Source: Collinsella aerofaciens (lineage in GTDB: Bacteria; Actinomycetota; Coriobacteriia; Coriobacteriales; Coriobacteriaceae). Taken from it: a DNA stretch of 10,104 bases. Shown here piece after piece: positions 5,813 through 10,104 of this stretch; position 1 is the stretch's first letter; each line of letters starts with the position of its first letter. The stretch spans positions 17,547 to 27,650 of the forward strand of contig NZ_CAAKNY010000043.1 in the NCBI RefSeq assembly GCF_901212495.1, in the 5' to 3' direction. A program made the translations under genes and the position numbers. The notes under the pieces are model-generated. The model did no database searches, had not been told where the DNA came from, and was given only the letters and a program-made list of their open reading frames with translations.

Positions 5813-6646
5813 ATGGCAACCGCAACCAAGGACGTGTCCCTGAACAAGAAGGTTAGCCAGTTCTTCTGGCGCTCCTGGGCCATCCAGGCCTCTTGGAACT
5901 ACGAGCGTCAGATGAACATGGGCTTCCTCTACGGCATGGTTCCCACGCTCGACCGCCTCTATCCGGATGAGTCCGACCCCAAGCAGCTCGCTGCTAAGAA
6001 AGAGGCTTACCACCGTCACATGGCGTTTTACAACTGCACTCCGCAGACGAGCGCTTTCATCCTGGGCCTCGCCGCCTCCATGGAGGAGGAGTACGCCAAG
6101 GATCCCGAGAACTTCGATCCCGATTCGATCAACGCGGTCAAGACCTCCCTCATGGGCCCGCTTTCCGGTATCGGTGACTCCTTCTTCCAGGGCACCATCC
6201 GCGTTATCGCCTTTGGCCTGGGTGTTCAGCTGGCTCAGCAGGGCTCCATCATGGGCCCGATCCTGGCCATGCTCATCTCCATCGTCCCTTCTGTGCTGAT
6301 CACTTGGTTCGCAGCCAAGATGGGCTATCAGGGCGGCCACGAGTACCTGAGCAAGCTCCAGGGCGGCGACCTCATGGAGAAGCTCATGTATGTCTGCGGC
6401 ATCGTGGGTCTTATGTCCGTGGGCGGCATGATCGCCACGCTGATCGGCGCCACCACCCCGCTGAAGTTCGCTGAGGGCACCGTCGTGATCCAGGACATCC
6501 TGGACGGCATGATGCCCCAGATGATCTCCCTTGGCCTCACTGGCCTTATGTACTGGCTCATCAAGAAGAACGTCAACACCGGTTGGCTTCTCGTGATCGC
6601 CATCGTGGGCGGCATCGCCCTCTCCGCGGCCGGCATCCTGGCCTAG
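5813..6646 (+). CDS. PTS mannose-family EIID membrane component
   Basis: A 277-residue protein with the EIID family layout. A cytoplasmic N-terminal part includes SWAIQASWNYERQMNMGFLYG (residues 21-41) and the THR-like HRHMAFYNCTP segment. The signature GPLSGIGDSFFQGTIR lies at 115-130. Hydrophobic helices fill the second half, and the C-terminus is GGIALSAAGILA. It pairs with EIIC for transport. Start: the ATG after AAGGAGGA. The reading frame is open 39 codons further upstream, but that part overlaps EIIC in another frame and is not expected to be translated. Length is close to the usual 270-290. Confidence 0.93.
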   Translation: MATATKDVSLNKKVSQFFWRSWAIQASWNYERQMNMGFLYGMVPTLDRLYPDESDPKQLAAKKEAYHRHMAFYNCTPQTSAFILGLAASMEEEYAKDPENFDPDSINAVKTSLMGPLSGIGDSFFQGTIRVIAFGLGVQLAQQGSIMGPILAMLISIVPSVLITWFAAKMGYQGGHEYLSKLQGGDLMEKLMYVCGIVGLMSVGGMIATLIGATTPLKFAEGTVVIQDILDGMMPQMISLGLTGLMYWLIKKNVNTGWLLVIAIVGGIALSAAGILA

Positions 6647-6676
6647 TCGCGGCCAAGCGCCTAACCGCTTTCTCCC

Positions 6677-6715
6677 GGGGGCCTGCCTGGCATCCCATAC
6701 CCCAGGCAGGCTCCC
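6677..6715 (+). other. 14-bp hairpin between EIID and the second SIS gene
   Basis: GGGGGCCTGCCTGG (6677-6690) pairs with CCAGGCAGGCTCCC (6702-6715), including one G-T pair, around an 11-base loop. No T run follows. It could be a partial terminator, an RNA processing signal, or a stabiliser that sets different amounts of PTS and deglycase mRNA. Confidence 0.65.
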
Positions 6716-6722
6716 ATCCCTA

Positions 6723-6755
6723 AATGTGTCAAAGGGACAGTCCCTTTGACACATT
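6723..6755. repeat. 16-bp perfect palindrome, REP-like
   Basis: AATGTGTCAAAGGGAC (6723-6738) and its perfect complement (6740-6755) flank a single central base. Similar TGTCAAAGGGAC palindromes are scattered in many bacterial genomes and are often linked to REP-associated transposases (general knowledge, not checked here). It sits in the 198-base gap inside the operon, just after the 14-bp hairpin. Confidence 0.75.
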
Positions 6756-6844
6756 CTCAACGGGCCGGCGACTCGGTCCAAATCACGGTAACCCTGTGTG
6801 CGTCCGGCAAAGTGGCGCCGCAAAAAACGAAAGGAATGTGTCAG

Positions 6845-7828
6845 ATGTACGAGATCGACCTTAACCTCCCTAAGCAGATCGTCGCTGACGTCCTGTCCAA
6901 CCACGAGATCCACAGCGTCGCCTTCGTCGGCTGTGGTGCCTCCATGTCCGACCTCTACCCCGCCAAGTACTTCCTGGCCAACAACACGGACAAGCTGAAC
7001 GTTCAGATCTTCACCGCTAACGAGTTCAACTACGACACGCCTTCCTGGGTCAACGAGCACACCTTCGTGATCACCTGCTCCCTCGGTGGCTCCACGCCCG
7101 AGACCGTCGAGGCCAACAAGACCGCCAAGAAGCACAACTGCCCGGTCGTTTCCCTCACCAACAAGGCTGGCTCCGCTCTGACCGTCGACGCTGACCACGT
7201 CATCGTTCACGGCTTCCACGCCAACTACGCTGCCAAGTGCGAGAAGCCTGGCTACGCCATCGCTCTTGCTCTCGAGATTCTTCAGCAGACCGAGGGCTAT
7301 GACCACTACGAGGACATGATCACCGGCCTCACCAACGTTTTCGATCTCTGCGAGAACGCCGCTCAGCACTGCAAGAAACTCGCCAAGAAGTTCGCCGAGG
7401 ACTTCAAGGACGACAAGATGATCTACTTCATGGCTTCCGGTGCCTCCGAGAAGATGGCCTATTCTCACGCCGCCTTCCTGTTCACCGAGATGCAGTGGAT
7501 CGACGCCGCCGCCTACAACACCGGCGAGTACTTCCACGGCCCGTTCGAAGTTTCCACCGAGGGTAAGCCCTACGTCTTCTTCATGTCCGATGGCGCCACC
7601 CGTCCGATGGACGCCCGCGCCCTCACCTTCCTTGAGCGCATGGGCGCCAAGGTCGCTCTGATCGACTCCAAGGACTACGGCCTAGCTGACGCCGTGCCCG
7701 CGAGCGTCGTCACCTACTTCAACCCGCTGCTGCACCTCGCCGTTATGCGCGAGTACGGCAACCAGATCGCCGAGGCTCGTCAGCACCCGCTGACCATGCG
7801 TCGCTACATGTGGAAGCTCTCCTACTAA
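6845..7828 (+). CDS. SIS-domain protein, sugar-amine 6-phosphate deglycase-like (FrlB/GfrE/GfrF family), paralog 2
   Basis: A 327-residue homolog of the first SIS protein, with the same layout and closing MRRYMWKLSY. It has a GCGASMSD loop (29-36) and a canonical SLGGSTPET phosphate-binding segment (79-87). His231 in TGEYFHGPFE and Glu215, 16 residues upstream, match the catalytic pair of FrlB/FraB deglycases. It should cleave the phosphorylated product delivered by the PTS encoded just before it; a fructoselysine- or glucoselysine-like conjugate is the best guess, unproven. The ATG at 6845 lies 9 bases after AAGGA. An ATG at 6836 is too close to that site, and the frame open further upstream runs through the REP-like palindrome, so it is rejected. 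The gene is the last of the operon and is followed by a strong terminator. Confidence 0.9.
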   Translation: MYEIDLNLPKQIVADVLSNHEIHSVAFVGCGASMSDLYPAKYFLANNTDKLNVQIFTANEFNYDTPSWVNEHTFVITCSLGGSTPETVEANKTAKKHNCPVVSLTNKAGSALTVDADHVIVHGFHANYAAKCEKPGYAIALALEILQQTEGYDHYEDMITGLTNVFDLCENAAQHCKKLAKKFAEDFKDDKMIYFMASGASEKMAYSHAAFLFTEMQWIDAAAYNTGEYFHGPFEVSTEGKPYVFFMSDGATRPMDARALTFLERMGAKVALIDSKDYGLADAVPASVVTYFNPLLHLAVMREYGNQIAEARQHPLTMRRYMWKLSY

Positions 7829-7861
7829 TCACAAGTAAGTAGACCTTACGGGTTGATTGAG

Positions 7862-7894
7862 AGGGGATGGGGTTTGCACCCCATCCCCTTTTTT
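7862..7894 (+). terminator. Rho-independent terminator of the PTS-deglycase operon
   Basis: AGGGGATGGGGT (7862-7873) pairs perfectly with ACCCCATCCCCT (7878-7889) around a TTGC loop, and the T run extends to 7894. It lies 33 bases after the SIS stop codon and is the clearest terminator in the window. Confidence 0.92.
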
Positions 7895-7930
7895 GCTCTG
7901 GGGAGGGCGTGTCTGTCGCGCTATAAAACC

Positions 7931-7967
7931 CCAGATAAAACCTACCAAAATAAACCTGTCCCTTTTT
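7931..7967 (+). repeat. 37-base dispersed repeat, copy 2
   Basis: Identical to copy 3 (10066-10102) and differing from copy 1 by one base. It ends 8 bases before the GGAGG ribosome binding site of the HAD gene and thus forms most of its leader. ACCTG inside the repeat (7954-7958) can pair with CAGGT (7970-7974), close to that site. Confidence 0.85.
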
Positions 7968-7988
7968 GGCAGGTGGGAGGAGATGCGT

Positions 7989-8618
7989 ATGATCAAGGCA
8001 GTGCTGTTTGACATGGACGGCGTGCTGGTCGATACCGAGTGGTTCTACAACCGTCGTCGCGTGGCGTTTATGGAAGAGAAGGGCTTCCACTTTGACGAGA
8101 TCCCCGATCTTTCGGGGTCTAACGAGCCTGCCATTTGGGAGGCGCTGGTGCCCGCCGATGTTGAGCTGCGCGAGCGCCTGCGCGTGGAGTACAAGCAAGT
8201 CTACAGCCCGGACCATCCCGTTCCGTATGCCGAGCTGCTCAACGAGCAGACGGGGCCGGTGATGCGTGAGCTGCACGAGCGCGGCGTAAAGTGTGCCATC
8301 GCGAGCTCGTCCTATCGCGAGCTCATTGACGAGCTGGTGGAGATTGCCGGTATCGCTGACGTGCTGGACTACACCATCAGCGGTCACGAGTGCAGTGCGT
8401 TTAAGCCCGACCCCGAGATTTACCTGCGTGCCATGGAGGCGTTGGGTGTTGAGCCTGCCGAGTGCCTGGTTATCGAGGATTCGCCTTTGGGTATCGAGGC
8501 TGGCAAGCGCTCTGGTGCTCGCGTTCTGGCGCTGCGTCCGCACGAGGGCGTCAACCTGGATCAGTCCGCCGCCGACGTTGTCATCGACAACCTGTCCGAC
8601 ATTTTGGCCGCTTTGTAG
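7989..8618 (+). CDS. HAD-superfamily phosphatase, beta-phosphoglucomutase-like subfamily
   Basis: A 209-residue cytoplasmic hydrolase with all four HAD motifs. Motif I is DMDGVLVD with nucleophile Asp8 and acid/base Asp10; motif II is Ser106 in IASSS; motif III is Lys139 in FKPDPEIY; motif IV is Glu163/Asp164 in EDSPLGIEAG. A helical cap (about residues 16-85) between motifs I and II is typical of subfamily I. Related enzymes remove phosphate from sugar phosphates or act as beta-phosphoglucomutase; the substrate cannot be told from sequence. ATG at 7989 was chosen because GGAGG (7976-7980) lies 8 bases upstream; ATG at 7983 is too close. It follows the operon terminator and a dispersed repeat, so it is probably an independent unit, perhaps from the TATAAA at 7922-7927. 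A link to the PTS pathway is only positional. Confidence 0.9.
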   Translation: MIKAVLFDMDGVLVDTEWFYNRRRVAFMEEKGFHFDEIPDLSGSNEPAIWEALVPADVELRERLRVEYKQVYSPDHPVPYAELLNEQTGPVMRELHERGVKCAIASSSYRELIDELVEIAGIADVLDYTISGHECSAFKPDPEIYLRAMEALGVEPAECLVIEDSPLGIEAGKRSGARVLALRPHEGVNLDQSAADVVIDNLSDILAAL

Positions 8619-8713
8619 TGTCAATCTGCCGCGAGAAGCACTGGTTCACGCGTCATTTGCTGCGGATTGGCTTAATTTGGCATCAATTTAGATCCGTTTG
8701 GCTTCGACTCAAG

Positions 8714-8836
8714 CTAAGTGAGTAGACTTTTTGGCGCAGGGCGAGCACAAAGCGTATCTGCCTTAGTAAAACCGCAGGTCACAGGGGTGGCGGTTTTGGG
8801 TGTGCTCGGCAGGTCGCGTAAAGTCTACTCACTTAG
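8714..8836. repeat. 123-base hairpin-forming element, copy 2
   Basis: Same orientation and length as 230-352, with five substitutions. Outer arms pair over 17 bases (8714-8730 with 8820-8836), and the CGAGCACA/TGTGCTCG inner stem is retained. The apical stem AAAACCGC/GCGGTTTT (8768-8775 with 8790-8797) is perfect here, unlike in copy 1. It lies between the HAD and YitT-family genes. The 95 bases before it (8619-8713) show no feature. Confidence 0.85.
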
Positions 8837-8918
8837 AATTTGGGCTCTTCGTTGTGGGGTTGCCGGTCCCGTTTTGGTTGTCGAGAGAGGGTGAATTGAA
8901 GCGTCCCCGCGCGCTCCA

Positions 8919-8927
8919 TGCTACAAT
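8919..8927 (+). promoter_or_regulatory. Extended -10 promoter of the YitT-family gene
   Basis: TGCTACAAT combines a TG extension with a near-consensus TACAAT. A TTGAAG at 8896-8901 is 20 bases from the -10, too far to be an ideal -35. Transcription would start near 8934, giving a leader of about 40 bases. Confidence 0.6.
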
Positions 8928-8960
8928 CGCCGGCATGCCCCACAACTACATCTGCCCTTG

Positions 8961-8967
8961 AAAGGAG
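8961..8967 (+). promoter_or_regulatory. Ribosome binding site that decides a GTG start
   Basis: AAAGGAG lies 5 bases before GTG at 8973. A longer reading would begin at TTG 8958 and translate through this site, which is unlikely. Confidence 0.8.
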
Positions 8968-8972
8968 CCTAC

Positions 8973-9980
8973 GTGGCGAACGCCATCGATCAGCTCACGG
9001 ACCGCGTGCTCGTGCTCGGCCGCCTCATCATCGTTCGCCGCGCCATCACCGCCGTGGCGGTCATAATTTCCGCCGTTCTCCAGACATTCCTGATCCAGGC
9101 GTTCATTCAACCCGCCGACCTGCTTCCGAGCGGCCTCACCGGCGTCGCGGTCCTACTCGATCGCGTTACCTCGCTGGGCGGCGTTCGTATCGACATCTCG
9201 CTCGGCATGCTCGCGCTCAACATCCCCGTGGCGCTCCTATGCTGGAGCGGCATTAGCAAGCGCTTCGTCATCTTCTCAATGATGCAGGTCATGCTCTCGT
9301 CGCTGTTCCTCAACGTCTTTCACTTCGCGCCGTTTTTGGGCGACAAGATCATGCTCATTATTTTTGGCGGCGTGGTCTCGGGTCTGGGCGCTGCCATCGC
9401 GCTTAAGTCCGGCGCATCCACCGGCGGTACCGACTTTATCGCGCTGTGGGTTTCCAACCACACGGGTAAGACCATCTGGGGTGTTATCTTTGGTTTCAAC
9501 TGCCTTATCCTGGCAATCTTTGGTTTTATGTTTGGCTGGGACAACGCAGCGTACTCCATCGTGTTCCAGTTTATTTCGACCAAGACCATCGACAGCTTCT
9601 ATCGTCGCTACGACCGCGTGACGCTGCAGATCACGACGCGTAAGGCGGACGAGGTCATGACCGCCTATGTTGACCATTTTCAGCATGGTATTAGCTGCGC
9701 CGAGGTCATCGGCGGATATAGCCGCGAAAAGATGTACCTGCTGCACGCCGTTGTCTCGACCTACGAGAGCCAGGACATTATCAAGCTGGTGTGCGACATT
9801 GATCCCGGCGCTGTGATCAATGTGTTCCATACGCTCAACTTTGTGGGCGGCTGGTGGGGCGGTCATGTCGACGAGCCCATGCCCACGGCCGTACCCGATC
9901 CCGACAAGCCCGCGCGCATGGCCGGCAGGCAGGCGCGCCTCATCGAGCAAGACAGCCTGCAGCAGGACGACGGCAAGTAG
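8973..9980 (+). CDS. YitT-family membrane protein (YitT_membrane plus DUF2179)
   Basis: A protein of 335 residues from the GTG start. The N-terminal two thirds hold several membrane helices with the family's small-residue segments: QPADLLPSGLTGVAVLL, SLGMLALNIPVALL and ALKSGASTGGTDFIALW. The C-terminal cytoplasmic DUF2179 domain (about 215-300) contains YDRVTLQITTRKADEV, HGISCAEVIGGYSREKMYLL and IDPGAVINVFHTLNFVGGWW. The molecular function of the family is not established; some members have been discussed as transporters. A charged Pro/Asp/Gln-rich tail follows the domain, making the protein longer than the usual 280-295. It has its own extended -10 promoter and terminator and no evident tie to the PTS system. 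Confidence 0.9.
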   Translation: MANAIDQLTDRVLVLGRLIIVRRAITAVAVIISAVLQTFLIQAFIQPADLLPSGLTGVAVLLDRVTSLGGVRIDISLGMLALNIPVALLCWSGISKRFVIFSMMQVMLSSLFLNVFHFAPFLGDKIMLIIFGGVVSGLGAAIALKSGASTGGTDFIALWVSNHTGKTIWGVIFGFNCLILAIFGFMFGWDNAAYSIVFQFISTKTIDSFYRRYDRVTLQITTRKADEVMTAYVDHFQHGISCAEVIGGYSREKMYLLHAVVSTYESQDIIKLVCDIDPGAVINVFHTLNFVGGWWGGHVDEPMPTAVPDPDKPARMAGRQARLIEQDSLQQDDGK

Positions 9981-10022
9981 GGTTTTGGCATTTTGCCGGC
10001 CCGACGCAACCCTGTCCGCTTG

Positions 10023-10063
10023 AGCCCCTCGAAGGCCCCGTTGCTTTCGAGGGGCTTTCGTTT
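10023..10063 (+). terminator. Rho-independent terminator of the YitT-family gene
   Basis: AGCCCCTCGAA (10023-10033) pairs with TTCGAGGGGCT (10046-10056) around a 12-base loop and is followed by TTCGTTT. It lies 42 bases after the stop codon. Confidence 0.85.
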
Positions 10064-10065
10064 GC

Positions 10066-10104
10066 CCAGATAAAACCTACCAAAATAAACCTGTCCCTTT
10101 TTGG
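10066..10104 (+). repeat. 37-base dispersed repeat, copy 3 (reaches window end)
   Basis: Identical to 7931-7967, and the match continues for the two extra bases GG to the edge of the window. It starts three bases after the terminator of the YitT-family gene. Any extension beyond the window cannot be seen. Confidence 0.85.

Noticed and set aside
6746..6844. N-terminal extension of the second SIS protein
   Set aside because: It would translate part of the REP-like palindrome and lacks a ribosome binding site; AAGGA before 6845 and the paralog's length support the shorter form.
5732..7537. 601-codon open frame on the minus strand
   Set aside because: It spans EIIC, EIID and the second SIS gene in antisense, crosses two intergenic hairpins, and has no domain; all three sense genes are clear family members.
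7857..7988. N-terminal extension of the HAD protein
   Set aside because: It runs through the operon terminator and the 37-base repeat; HAD motif I normally lies within the first ten residues or so, as it does from the 7989 start.
230..8836. Composite transposon bounded by the two 123-base elements
   Set aside because: The elements encode nothing, there is no transposase between them, and no target duplication flanks either copy or the whole segment.

Overview
The window looks like an accessory, sugar-uptake region of a high-GC actinobacterium of the Coriobacteriia, most likely a gut Collinsella or close relative. That placement rests on gene content (a mannose-family PTS beside SIS-domain deglycases), strong purine-rich ribosome binding sites, extended -10 promoters and short dispersed palindromes; it is inference, not a database match.

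Layout. Positions 1-503 hold a terminator for a gene outside the window and several dispersed repeats, but no gene. A GntR/HutC-type repressor (504-1226, minus) is divergent from an SIS-domain sugar-amine phosphate deglycase (1433-2425), with an operator-rich 206-base gap between them. After a hairpin, a terminator and a perfect 27-bp palindrome comes a DMT/EamA-family permease (2779-3861, TTG start) with its own promoter-like sequence. Next is a tight PTS operon: fused EIIA-EIIB (4045-4968), EIIC (5005-5799) and EIID (5813-6646), then, after a 198-base gap with two hairpins, a second SIS deglycase (6845-7828) and a strong terminator. A HAD phosphatase (7989-8618) and a YitT-family membrane protein (8973-9980) follow as separate units.

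How it works together (inference). The PTS should take up and phosphorylate an amino-sugar conjugate, and the two SIS enzymes should split the phosphorylated product into hexose phosphate and free amine. Both SIS proteins keep the Glu and His, 16 residues apart, that are catalytic in the FrlB/FraB deglycases. The gene set resembles the Salmonella gfr system for fructoselysine and glucoselysine, but with EIIA and EIIB fused, the two deglycases about 4.4 kb apart, and an EamA permease between them that could handle the released amino acid.

The most unusual non-coding signals are a pair of 123-base, 96% identical, hairpin-forming elements that bracket the whole locus (230-352 and 8714-8836); a 37-base repeat present three times, each downstream of a terminator; a helically phased operator array before the first SIS gene; and a 21-base-spaced direct repeat upstream of the PTS promoter, which has a perfect -10 but no visible -35.
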